From an uncultured Eubacteriales bacterium (GTDB lineage: Bacteria > Bacillota > Clostridia > Oscillospirales > Acutalibacteraceae): a DNA stretch of 28,178 nucleotides. A model generated the notes under the pieces. The model worked only from the letters and a program-made list of their open reading frames with translations, searched no databases and was not told where the DNA came from. The DNA is taken from assembly GCA_934445015.1 (NCBI GenBank), contig CAKSDJ010000018.1:1-28178 (forward strand). Reading direction: 5' to 3'. Below, piece by piece: positions 14,502 to 21,857 of the stretch; position 1 is the stretch's first letter, and every line of letters starts with the position of its first letter. Made by a program: the position numbers and the translations under genes.

Positions 14502-16757
14502 TTATTCTACCGTAAGGTCAGTCGAAGTCTCATCGCGGAAATATACTGTAATTATCTGACCCAATGAAACTGTTTCTCCGGCAGAAACGCTTTGGCTGTA
14601 TGACTTTACTGCCGACGATGAAATACTTCCGGAAAACTCGATGTTAATTCCGGCAGCGGCAGCAGCACTGTTTACCTCATTTGCCGTAAGACCCACAAGA
14701 TTAGGAACTGTCGTGTTTTGCGAGTCGCTCTCTTCTGTATAAAGAATTACCGTTCCGCCGTTAAACACAGAATTACCGGCCTCAGGCAACTGTCTTATTA
14801 CTGTGCTGCCCGAACCGATTGTCTTATAAGAAAGACCTGTGTTGTTAATACGTGTTTTTGCAGCAGAAATTTCGTCACCTGTAACATCCGGCACCGAAAC
14901 TGAAATTTTTGCAAGTTCTTCATCTGTATATTGGGGTTCATATCCCAAATACGGCATTATATCAGTCATAACTTTTGAAGCCACAGGCGCAGAAATAACG
15001 CCTCCGTAATATTTATTGCCGCCCGGCTCGTCAAGCATTACAAATACCGCTATTTCCGGGTCGTCTATAGGCGCTATTCCTACGTAAGAACCGATGTACA
15101 GCCCTTTATTACCTGTAGAAAGTATTTTTGAAACCTTTTGCGACGTACCGGTCTTACCGCCTACTCTGTAGCCTGAAACTATACCGTTTTTTGCGCCGTT
15201 TTGCACTACGTATTCAAGCAAAGAGCGCATAACCGACGAAGTTTTTTCAGATATAACCTGTTGGCGGTTACTGGTATTAGTGGTTTCAACAACGTTGTTA
15301 TCCTCATCAATTATCTTATCTACAAGATGCGGTTTTACTAAATATCCGCCGTTTACGGCAGTTGCCGCAAGCGTAATCATTTGTATTGGCGTTATGTTAA
15401 ATGTCTGACCGAAAGAGGATGACGCAAGTTCTGTGGGACCCATACTTTCTTCGGAGTGATAATACGGTGCCGCTTCACCCGGCAAGTCTATTCCGGTCTT
15501 ACTGTTAAGTCCAAACGCCCCGAAATATTTTGAAAACAACTGTGCGCCTATCAATTGACCTATTTGTATAAACGCAGGGTTGCACGAATTGGATATAGCC
15601 TGTTTTAAAAGCTGCGTTCCGTGACCGCCCTTATGGTCATGACAGTGATACGGGTTTCCTGCTACTATGTAAGTATGATTACAGGTAAATGTGCTGTTTT
15701 CATTTATAAGATTTTCTTCCAGTGCTACCGCTGCGGTAAATATTTTAAAAACAGAACCAGGTTCATATGTGTCCGATACCGCTTTGTTTCGCCACTGGCG
15801 GTTAAGCAACTCTGTTTTTTTCTCTGCTTTTTCAGTTTCATCGGTAATCGCATCAACCGTGGCCTGATCTTCTGTCGACAGTTTAAACGGCTCGTTCGGG
15901 TTAAAATCACCGCTTACCGCCATTCCGAGTATCGCACCGGTGTTTACGTTCATAGCAACAACCGCACCGCGTTCTCTGATTTGCTCCTGTTCAACTGCAA
16001 TATCAAGGTACTTTTCGCATACATACTGCACGTACGAATCAAGTGTCAACACAAGTGAATTGCCCTGTTTTGCCGCTTCGACTTTTTCATAACTGAAACG
16101 CATATCTGTGCCTTTTGCGTTTTTTGCGGCAACAACCCTGCCTGCTACACCGGTAAGTTCATTGTCATAATAACTTTCAATACCAGCAAGCCCCTGATTA
16201 TCGTCACCTACAAATCCAATCACGGTAGAAGCAAGCGTATCGTTAGGATAATAACGTTTTGTTGTTTCATCGATTCCTATGTAGTTAGCAATTTCAAGTT
16301 TGTCGTTATCCAAAATAAACTGTCTTATTTGGTCTACAGTGTCCTGCTCTATCTTTTTTTTAACAATAACATAATATGTACTCTTTTTGGTCAGCTCATA
16401 AACCTTATCGTATTCCATTCCGAGAATTTCAGATAATCCGGTAGATATTACTTTGCGTATATTTTCTGCCTTGTCGGCGTCCTTTTCCTTATTTATTCCG
16501 TTTGGAGTCAGATAAACGGTCCACGCAGGCGAACTTGTTGCAAGCAAATTCATATTATTATCATAAATATTACCGCGCGGTGCCGTTATTAAACTGTCAT
16601 AAAGCTGTTGTTCAGAAGCTTTTGCCTGATATTTTTCTCCGTTAACAACCATAATTTTTACAAGGCTTGTAGTCGACACTAAGGTAAGGCATAAAACAAC
16701 TATAACCATAACCCAAATTGTTCTTTTAAGCATTTGCTTTGTCGGTTTTAAGGACAT
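14502..16757 (-). CDS. Class B penicillin-binding protein, SpoVD/PBP2-type, with two PASTA domains
   Basis: This D,D-transpeptidase cross-links septal or spore-cortex peptidoglycan with the SEDS polymerase encoded downstream. A cytoplasmic tail precedes one TM helix (about 13-35) and a dimerisation domain starting at APRGNIYD. The transpeptidase domain has SxxK at Ser335 (EPGSVFK), SxN at Ser391-Cys-Asn393 and KTG at 535-537 (GGKTGTSQ). Two PASTA modules follow at about 620-676 and 683-742. Cys359 and Cys372 flank a short segment (TYIVAGNPYHCHDH), like the redox-controlled Cys pair of Bacillus SpoVD. The 751-aa length fits PASTA-bearing SpoVD/PBP2x. Whether it acts in vegetative division (FtsI role) or sporulation is open. 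Confidence 0.93.
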   Translation of the reverse strand: MSLKPTKQMLKRTIWVMVIVVLCLTLVSTTSLVKIMVVNGEKYQAKASEQQLYDSLITAPRGNIYDNNMNLLATSSPAWTVYLTPNGINKEKDADKAENIRKVISTGLSEILGMEYDKVYELTKKSTYYVIVKKKIEQDTVDQIRQFILDNDKLEIANYIGIDETTKRYYPNDTLASTVIGFVGDDNQGLAGIESYYDNELTGVAGRVVAAKNAKGTDMRFSYEKVEAAKQGNSLVLTLDSYVQYVCEKYLDIAVEQEQIRERGAVVAMNVNTGAILGMAVSGDFNPNEPFKLSTEDQATVDAITDETEKAEKKTELLNRQWRNKAVSDTYEPGSVFKIFTAAVALEENLINENSTFTCNHTYIVAGNPYHCHDHKGGHGTQLLKQAISNSCNPAFIQIGQLIGAQLFSKYFGAFGLNSKTGIDLPGEAAPYYHSEESMGPTELASSSFGQTFNITPIQMITLAATAVNGGYLVKPHLVDKIIDEDNNVVETTNTSNRQQVISEKTSSVMRSLLEYVVQNGAKNGIVSGYRVGGKTGTSQKVSKILSTGNKGLYIGSYVGIAPIDDPEIAVFVMLDEPGGNKYYGGVISAPVASKVMTDIMPYLGYEPQYTDEELAKISVSVPDVTGDEISAAKTRINNTGLSYKTIGSGSTVIRQLPEAGNSVFNGGTVILYTEESDSQNTTVPNLVGLTANEVNSAAAAAGINIEFSGSISSSAVKSYSQSVSAGETVSLGQIITVYFRDETSTDLTVE

Positions 16758-16806
16758 TATACCCTACCTTTCTTATGTTTAAAATATGTCGATTTTATGC
16801 TTGAAA

Positions 16807-16856
16807 ACGAGAGTAAGCATTTTGCTGCAACTCTCGTATTCATTGTTAATATTATA
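16807..16856 (-). promoter_or_regulatory. Candidate internal promoter and 5'-UTR hairpin before the PBP gene
   Basis: In the 124-base gap after ftsL, the minus strand has TATAAT (16856-16851) with a weak TTATAG (16879-16874) 17 bases upstream. Its GGGTAATATAAT context is shared with the mraZ promoter. Just downstream, ACGAGAGT (16837-16830) pairs with ACTCTCGT (16814-16807), followed by UUUUC, so this may be a weak terminator or leader hairpin. It could let the PBP and downstream genes be transcribed apart from mraZ-rsmH-ftsL. Confidence 0.4.
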
Positions 16857-16881
16857 TTACCCTTGCCATAAAACTATAACT

Positions 16882-17355
16882 TCAGTTCTCATTACTCGAC
16901 AAACTTTTTCCGTCTTTGGTGACCGCTGTGTTTTTATCGTTTACACGAATATAGTTCACCTGACTTTTATCCATTTTTTGCATACCTATTTCGGTTGCTT
17001 CCAATTCAATGTTTGAATAGGATATTACCCTTTCAAGTTCAACCTCAAGGCTTGTCCTTTGACTTTGCAAAGTATTTATTTCGCTTTTAATATCATTGAT
17101 CTGAGAATCAACCTCATTTATCTGAAGCCTTAAAAATATATTTCCGCACATTGCGGCAAGCATAAAAACAGACGCCATAATAGCAAATGCCGAAACAGAT
17201 ATTGACCTTACGGCCGCTTTGCGTCTCTCCTTGTTACGGGGATTTCTCTGCGGCAGTTTTACTATATTGTCTTTATTAACTTTTTCTGCGGTTTTGGGCA
17301 TAAACATTTCATAGTCATACGCCAAACTGTCGTTATAATACTTTAAGTTATCCAC
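16882..17355 (-). CDS. ftsL: FtsL-like cell division protein (septum formation initiator type)
   Basis: This is a small bitopic protein. A basic cytoplasmic region (KLPQRNPRNKERRKAAVRS) precedes one TM helix, then an extracellular coiled coil (IFLRLQINEVDSQINDIKSEIN...) with heptad spacing, ending ATEIGMQKMDKSQVNYI, a pattern typical of clostridial FtsL/DivIC. It should bind FtsQ and help activate FtsW/PBP. I prefer GTG 17355 (157 aa) because GGAGG lies 9 bases upstream. A longer frame from GTG 17376 overlaps the rsmH stop by 4 bases but has no SD of its own. Position between rsmH and the PBP gene is the standard ftsL slot. Confidence 0.82.
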   Translation of the reverse strand: MDNLKYYNDSLAYDYEMFMPKTAEKVNKDNIVKLPQRNPRNKERRKAAVRSISVSAFAIMASVFMLAAMCGNIFLRLQINEVDSQINDIKSEINTLQSQRTSLEVELERVISYSNIELEATEIGMQKMDKSQVNYIRVNDKNTAVTKDGKSLSSNEN

Positions 17356-17372
17356 CGTATAAATCCTCCGTA

Positions 17373-18293
17373 TCACAATTTAATCACAGAGCGCAATTTT
17401 GCGCTTCTGCTGCGTAAATTTTGTTCAAGTTCTTCTTTTGAAGCAACAACGGGCTTCCTGAATTGCAATCTACCCCTCGGTGTTTTTCCGCATACACATA
17501 TCGGAAAATCCGGTGGGCAGGTACAACCCGTGCAATACTCCTTAAAACGCTGTTTTACAATTCTGTCCTCAAGCGAATGAAATGTAATTATCGAAAGCAC
17601 ACCGTTCTTATTAAGCATATCAAACGCCGTGTCTAAAGCCCTTTCAAGGCTACCAAGTTCGTCATTAACGGCAATACGCAATGCCTGAAAACACTTTCTC
17701 GCCGGATTACCGTCTCTTCGGGCGGCAGCGGGATATGAAGAAGAAATTATATTTGCAAGTTCAAGTGTTGTTTCGATTTTTTTATCTTTTCTGAATTTCA
17801 CAATATTATCGGCAATCTTATACGCAAATTTTTCTTCACCGTAATCGTGAAAAATCTTTACAAGCTCTTCCGGCGATAAACTGTTAACCAAATCAGCGGC
17901 AGTGACGCCGGAACGGCTCATACGCATATCAAGCGGAGCATCATATTTGTATGAGAAGCCACGGTCACCGTTATCAAGTTGGTAAGATGAAACCCCCAAG
18001 TCAAGCAGTATGCCGTCGACAGCGTTAAATCCCATGCCTTTTACAACCTGTCCCATTTCAGAAAAATTGGCCTGTACAACTGTTGCATTATAGCCCTTAA
18101 GTCTTTCACGGGCGGTAACAACGGCCTCCGGGTCTCTGTCAAGGCAAATAAGTCTGCCTTTTGTAAGTCGTTTTGCAATTTCTGCAGAATGACCGGCGCC
18201 GCCGACAGTTCCGTCAACATAAACGCCGTCCGACTTTATATTTAAAGAGTTTATTGTTTCATTAAGCAAAACAGATATATGTTTAAATTCCAT
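17373..18293 (-). CDS. rsmH: 16S rRNA (cytosine1402-N4)-methyltransferase RsmH
   Basis: RsmH (formerly MraW) methylates C1402 in the ribosomal decoding centre using S-adenosylmethionine. SAM-binding motifs are YVDGTVGGAGHSAEI and LICLDRDPEAV. Family landmarks are GILLDLGVSSYQLD, GFSYKYDAPLDMRM, FQALRIAVNDEL and the C-terminal ITFHSLEDRIVKQRF. A Cys-rich stretch near the end (CTGCTCPPDFPICVCG) is typical of Firmicute members. Length (306 aa) is normal. ATG 18293 follows the mraZ stop by two bases, implying translational coupling; there is no strong SD. Confidence 0.97.
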   Translation of the reverse strand: MEFKHISVLLNETINSLNIKSDGVYVDGTVGGAGHSAEIAKRLTKGRLICLDRDPEAVVTARERLKGYNATVVQANFSEMGQVVKGMGFNAVDGILLDLGVSSYQLDNGDRGFSYKYDAPLDMRMSRSGVTAADLVNSLSPEELVKIFHDYGEEKFAYKIADNIVKFRKDKKIETTLELANIISSSYPAAARRDGNPARKCFQALRIAVNDELGSLERALDTAFDMLNKNGVLSIITFHSLEDRIVKQRFKEYCTGCTCPPDFPICVCGKTPRGRLQFRKPVVASKEELEQNLRSRSAKLRSVIKL

Positions 18294-18295
18294 AA

Positions 18296-18721
18296 TTAAA
18301 AATCAAGCTCGTTAACTATGTCAGCAATAGATTCTGCCGTGTACTGCGATTTTTCCTGTTGCCAAAGTTCTTTGTTCCAAATTTCAAGATTTGTATCTAC
18401 GCCGATGATATGTGCTTCATCTTCAAGAGAGGCAAATTCACGCAAAGCGGCAGGTATTAAAATTCTGCCCTGAGAATCAAAAGCAACCTCAAACGCACCT
18501 TCATAAAGATAACGTTTTACAACACTTGATTTTGCGGACGGCAAATTGCCTATCTTTTCAACAAGCGTATTCCACTGTTTTGTCGGATAAACACAAATAC
18601 AGTTTTTGCCGTATATTCCGCGACAGATCATAAACGATTCGCCCAACTCATCGCGCTGCTTTGCGGGTATGGCAATTCTGCCTTTTTTATCTATTGTGTG
18701 GTCGTAACCGCCATAAAACAT
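18296..18721 (-). CDS. mraZ: Transcriptional regulator MraZ
   Basis: MraZ is a ring-forming DNA-binding protein with two SpoVT/AbrB-like repeats that regulates its own dcw operon. The repeats are marked by DHTIDKKGRIAIP near the N-terminus and FDSQGRILIP in the second half. Start ATG 18721 (141 aa, beginning MFYGGYDHTID) is chosen because it matches the family N-terminus and has GAGGTGG 5 bases upstream; the frame remains open for 18 more codons upstream. It is the first gene of the dcw cluster, and four candidate MraZ boxes lie in its leader and promoter, consistent with autoregulation. Confidence 0.95.
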   Translation of the reverse strand: MFYGGYDHTIDKKGRIAIPAKQRDELGESFMICRGIYGKNCICVYPTKQWNTLVEKIGNLPSAKSSVVKRYLYEGAFEVAFDSQGRILIPAALREFASLEDEAHIIGVDTNLEIWNKELWQQEKSQYTAESIADIVNELDF

Positions 18722-18731
18722 AATTGCCACC

Positions 18732-18822
18732 TCACTTTCACCACTTTGATGTACATTTATGGTTTTTTGATACACTTTTCACCACTTAATTGTATTATAT
18801 TACCCCCAAAAGAAAAAATCAA
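18732..18822 (-). promoter_or_regulatory. mraZ (dcw) promoter with four MraZ-type boxes
   Basis: On the minus strand TTGATT (18822-18817), 17 bases and TATAAT (18799-18794) form the promoter. Four AAGTG-core boxes follow: TAAGTGG (18788-18782, at the expected start site), AAAGTGT (18778-18772), AAAGTGG (18747-18741) and AAAGTGA (18738-18732). Neighbouring boxes are 10, 31 and 9 bases apart, roughly whole helical turns. AAAGTG[T/G]-like repeats are known MraZ targets in Mollicutes, so autorepression is the expected function. Confidence 0.7.
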
Positions 18823-18857
18823 GACTTTTTTTGCAATTTCACAAAAAAGTCTTGATT
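18817..18857 (-). terminator. Second terminator hairpin, overlapping the mraZ -35
   Basis: A perfect 15-bp inverted repeat, AATCAAGACTTTTTT (18817-18831) and its complement (18843-18857), is followed on the minus strand by UUUUUUCUUUU. It backs up the ATPase-gene terminator 27 bases upstream. The -35 of the mraZ promoter (18822-18817) is the outer end of this stem. Confidence 0.75.
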
Positions 18858-18883
18858 TTCTTAATATAAGTATTATTAACTGT

Positions 18884-18915
18884 ATAAAAAAACTGCACCG
18901 TTATACGGTGCAGTT
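18884..18915 (-). terminator. Rho-independent terminator of the sugar-ABC ATPase gene
   Basis: AACTGCACCG (18891-18900) and CGGTGCAGTT (18906-18915) form a perfect 10-bp GC-rich stem with a 5-nt loop. On the minus strand a run of U follows. It starts 7 bases after the stop codon. Confidence 0.92.
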
Positions 18916-18921
18916 AATAAA

Positions 18922-20064
18922 TCAGTTGCAGATAGTGATTTCTGTATCTTTATCAAACAAATGAATTTTTGATGTTTCAAATGCAATTTTAATCTTGTCT
19001 CCGGGGCGTGCAGTATTTGTAGGAGCAACGCGTGCGTTAATAGCCTGACCCTCACAATTCATATAGAGGTATGTTTCAGCACCCATAAGCTCGGTAACCT
19101 CAACATCGGCTTCAACTATACCGTCGGTATGAATAGCCAAAAGCTCTTCCTCGTTATGGACGTGCTCAGGACGTATACCCATAATAATTTCTTTTCCTAC
19201 ATAAGGAACAAGACGATCGTCTTTATTCTTTTCTGCCGGAAGTTTTACTTTATACTTAACGCCTGCACGTGTCTTTGTATCCTCTGATCCGAACTCTACA
19301 TAAAAATCATCGCCTTCTTTAAGAAGTTTAGATTCAATAAAGTTCATCTGGGGAGAACCGATAAAGCCTGCAACAAACAAATTGCAAGGATAGAGATAAA
19401 GGTTCTGAGGAGTATCAACCTGCTGAATAATACCGCTCTTCATAACAACGATACGGGTACCCATTGTCATAGCCTCAGTCTGGTCGTGTGTAACGTAAAT
19501 AAACGTTGTACCCAAGCGCTGATGAAGTTTAGAAATTTCGGTACGCATCTGTGCACGGAGTTTAGCATCCAAGTTAGAAAGAGGTTCGTCAAGCAAGAAT
19601 ACCTTAGGTTCGCGAACGATAGCACGACCGAGCGCAACACGCTGACGCTGACCGCCCGACAAAGCTTTAGGCTTACGTTCAAGAAGATGTGCAATGTCAA
19701 GTATGCGGGCTGCTTCCTCAACGCGACGCTTAATCTCATCCTTAGGTGTTTTGCGAAGCTTAAGTCCAAATGCCATATTGTCAAATACTGTCATATGCGG
19801 ATAAAGAGCGTAGTTCTGGAAAACCATTGCTATATCACGGTCTTTAGGTGCTACGTCGTTTACAAGGCGATCGCCGATATAAACTTCACCGTCTGAAATT
19901 TCTTCAAGGCCTGCAACCATACGAAGTGTTGTTGATTTACCGCAACCCGAAGGACCTACAAGAATTATAAATTCTTTATCCTTAATTTCAAGATTAAAAT
20001 CAGACACGGCGGTTACGCCGCCGGGATATCTCTTATAAACGTTGCGAAGTGATAGACTTGCCAT
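18922..20064 (-). CDS. Sugar ABC transporter ATP-binding protein (MsmX/UgpC/MalK family), stand-alone
   Basis: This is the ATPase subunit for CUT1-type carbohydrate importers. Walker A is GPSGCGKST, the Q-loop region is VFQNYALYPHMTV, the signature is LSGGQRQRVALGRA, Walker B is VFLLDEPLSNLDAKL, and the switch His is in VTHDQTEAMTMGTR. The C-terminal regulatory/TOBE part (about 235-378) includes IMGIRPEHV. Length (380 aa) is normal. No permease or binding-protein gene is nearby, so like Bacillus MsmX it is probably shared by several sugar importers encoded elsewhere. SD AGGAGG precedes ATG 20064. It has its own upstream promoter signal and a strong terminator, so it is probably monocistronic. 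Confidence 0.93.
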   Translation of the reverse strand: MASLSLRNVYKRYPGGVTAVSDFNLEIKDKEFIILVGPSGCGKSTTLRMVAGLEEISDGEVYIGDRLVNDVAPKDRDIAMVFQNYALYPHMTVFDNMAFGLKLRKTPKDEIKRRVEEAARILDIAHLLERKPKALSGGQRQRVALGRAIVREPKVFLLDEPLSNLDAKLRAQMRTEISKLHQRLGTTFIYVTHDQTEAMTMGTRIVVMKSGIIQQVDTPQNLYLYPCNLFVAGFIGSPQMNFIESKLLKEGDDFYVEFGSEDTKTRAGVKYKVKLPAEKNKDDRLVPYVGKEIIMGIRPEHVHNEEELLAIHTDGIVEADVEVTELMGAETYLYMNCEGQAINARVAPTNTARPGDKIKIAFETSKIHLFDKDTEITICN

Positions 20065-20100
20065 ATAAATGGACCTCCTGATAAATAACTAAATTACTCT

Positions 20101-20133
20101 TAGCATTATAACAAAATTATTCCCAAAATGCTA
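20101..20133 (-). promoter_or_regulatory. Extended -10 promoter of the sugar-ABC ATPase gene, inside an inverted repeat
   Basis: On the minus strand TGTTATAAT (20113-20105) is an extended -10 element about 40 bases before the start; no good -35 is visible. It is embedded in TAGCATT (20101-20107) and AATGCTA (20127-20133), a 7-bp inverted repeat that could be an operator. Confidence 0.5.
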
Positions 20134-20187
20134 TAACTAAATTCCACAATGTTTTTCAAACCCTTTTGGTGAAAAGATATAACTTTC

Positions 20188-20913
20188 TTATTTGTCGCTA
20201 AACAAAATCAATTTTTCAAGCTCAGCCCGGTTTGTTTCAACGTATTCGCCCTCTTTTAAATCTTCAGGCAGTTTCAAACCGCCTATCGACTCACGGTGCA
20301 ATTTATTCACGCCCAGATTTTCTGTACCGAACATACGCTTGATCTGATGATATTTGCCCTCGGTTATTATGAGTCTGGCAACATTTTTTGACACCCTTTC
20401 AAGCAGCGCGGGTTTGCAAACCGTACCGTCCGCAAGAACAATGCCGTTTTTGAACCTTTCAACCGTTTTGCCGTCAAAATCGCCGTCTAATTCGGCTATA
20501 TATGTTTTTGGTATCCCTTTTTTCGGTGAAATACAATTATGTGCAAAAACACCGTCATCGGTAATAATCAAAAGTCCGGTAGTGTCCTTGTCAAGTCTCC
20601 CCACGGGGAACAGCCCTTTGCGGTTAAACTTTTCAACAACCAGATCTACAACCGTTTTTCGCGACTTATCGTTTGATGCCGATAAAATTCCGCTTGGCTT
20701 ATTCATTAGTATGTACAGAAATTCCTTATACTTTACAATAATATTATTATAAACCACTGTATCGGAATCGATATCTATGATAAATCCGGAATCGGTAATA
20801 ATATTTCCGTTGACCAAAGCCTGTCCGCGCTGTATGCCAGTTCGAACAGTGCTTCTTGAAACCGTAAGTTGGTTAGATATAAATTTATCAAGTCTTTGTT
20901 TTTTCATTTTCAT
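20188..20913 (-). CDS. rsuA: RsuA-family 16S rRNA pseudouridine synthase
   Basis: This enzyme isomerises a specific uridine in rRNA (U516 of 16S for RsuA). An N-terminal S4 RNA-binding domain (about 5-62: QRLDKFISNQLTVSRSTVRTG) precedes the catalytic domain, with VGRLDKDTTGLL carrying catalytic Asp108. Other motifs are LMNKPSG, TYIAELDG and EGKYHQIKRMF. The GRLDKDTxGLL form fits the RsuA/RluE side better than RluB (GRLDYDTSG). Length (241 aa) fits RsuA. ATG 20913 overlaps the preceding stop as ATGA, indicating coupling; ATG 20907 is an alternative. Target uridine is inferred from the family. Confidence 0.9.
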   Translation of the reverse strand: MKMKKQRLDKFISNQLTVSRSTVRTGIQRGQALVNGNIITDSGFIIDIDSDTVVYNNIIVKYKEFLYILMNKPSGILSASNDKSRKTVVDLVVEKFNRKGLFPVGRLDKDTTGLLIITDDGVFAHNCISPKKGIPKTYIAELDGDFDGKTVERFKNGIVLADGTVCKPALLERVSKNVARLIITEGKYHQIKRMFGTENLGVNKLHRESIGGLKLPEDLKEGEYVETNRAELEKLILFSDK

Positions 20914-21359
20914 TCACTTTTTATCGGCAGCATAAAACCGTTCAGATACGGTGAGGATACGTCACCGCCTATCACCCTGTTGTTATACACAATCATATTA
21001 AACACACAATCACCGCTGTAATCTTCGGGCGGAACGACCGAATACGTATAAATCGTAGCCTTGCATCCTTTATAGTCCGAAAGGTCATAACCGGCCTCTC
21101 GTTGCAGATCGTTATAATTATTATAAACGCTCGAAAACTTTTCGGGTATAGTAACCGTTTTAACAGTGGGCTCGTTCAAAAGCAATTCGTATCCCGAATT
21201 TTCAATAAACGTTATACGGTCACTGTTTGTTTTTGCGTTTTCATCTATCTCACCGGCGGCAAAAACCTCACAACAAACCAAAAATACAGCCGTAATTATC
21301 AAAAGTAAAACAGTAAGTCCCCTGCGGTTAAATATAAAATACGCACGCAAAATAATCAC
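20910..21359 (-). CDS. DUF4830-type membrane-anchored or exported protein of unknown function
   Basis: The N-terminal hydrophobic segment (about 15-35, LTVLLLIITAVFLVCCEVFAAG) is a signal peptide or anchor; two Cys lie in it but no good lipobox. The rest resembles the DUF4830 domain: TVTIPEKFSSVYNNYNDLQ, GYDLSDYKGCKATIYTY and NNRVIGGDVSSPYLNGFM. No function is known. The first possible start is GTG 21359, but AAAGG is then adjacent to it; TTG 21350 (9 bases from AAAGG) may be the true start. It lies 30 bases after ispF and overlaps rsuA by 4 bases, so it is probably cotranscribed. Family assignment is from memory of the pattern. Confidence 0.75.
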   Translation of the reverse strand: MIILRAYFIFNRRGLTVLLLIITAVFLVCCEVFAAGEIDENAKTNSDRITFIENSGYELLLNEPTVKTVTIPEKFSSVYNNYNDLQREAGYDLSDYKGCKATIYTYSVVPPEDYSGDCVFNMIVYNNRVIGGDVSSPYLNGFMLPIKSE

Positions 21360-21389
21360 CCTTTAAATTATATTGGGCAATTCAAAAAA

Positions 21390-21857
21390 TTATGATATAA
21401 GACATACCGCGTGTGCCGAAATTCCGCTTCCGTCACCCGTAAACCCGAGTCCCTCTTCGGTAGTTGCCTTTATATTGACGCATGATATATCAACATTGCA
21501 ATCGTCCGCAATGTTTTTGCGCATAATATCAATATAATCTTTTAATTTCGGACGTTGTGCAATTAAAGTACAGTCAATATTTTCAATATTATACCCTTTT
21601 CCCTTTATAAGTCTTACGGTTTGTTTCAACAGCAACCTTGAACTTATTCCGCTGTATTTTTCATCTGTATCAGGAAAATGTTTTCCTATATCGCCCAAAG
21701 CCGCTGCACCCAACAAAGAATCGCACACAGCGTGAAGCAATACATCTGCGTCAGAATGCCCCAGCAGACCCGATTCAAATGGAATTTCAACCCCGCCTAA
21801 AATCAGTTTTCTGCCTTTTACAAGGCAATGGACATCATAACCGTGACCTATTCGCAT
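21390..21857 (-). CDS. ispF: 2-C-methyl-D-erythritol 2,4-cyclodiphosphate synthase (IspF)
   Basis: IspF catalyses the cyclisation step of the MEP (non-mevalonate) isoprenoid pathway. Zinc ligands are visible: Asp8 and His10 in GHGYDVH and His42 in GHSDADVLLHA. CDP-binding and late motifs include DIGKHFPDTDEKYSGISS, AQRPKLKDYI and ATTEEGLGFTG. Length (155 aa) is standard. It overlaps the end of ispD by 10 bases, so translation is coupled. Products feed undecaprenyl phosphate, the lipid carrier used by MraY and MurG nearby. Confidence 0.97.
   Translation of the reverse strand: MRIGHGYDVHCLVKGRKLILGGVEIPFESGLLGHSDADVLLHAVCDSLLGAAALGDIGKHFPDTDEKYSGISSRLLLKQTVRLIKGKGYNIENIDCTLIAQRPKLKDYIDIMRKNIADDCNVDISCVNIKATTEEGLGFTGDGSGISAHAVCLIS

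Noticed and set aside
18722..18775. N-terminal extension of MraZ by 18 residues
   Set aside because: The family begins at MFxGxYxHTID and that Met has a strong SD; the extension would be read across the MraZ boxes.
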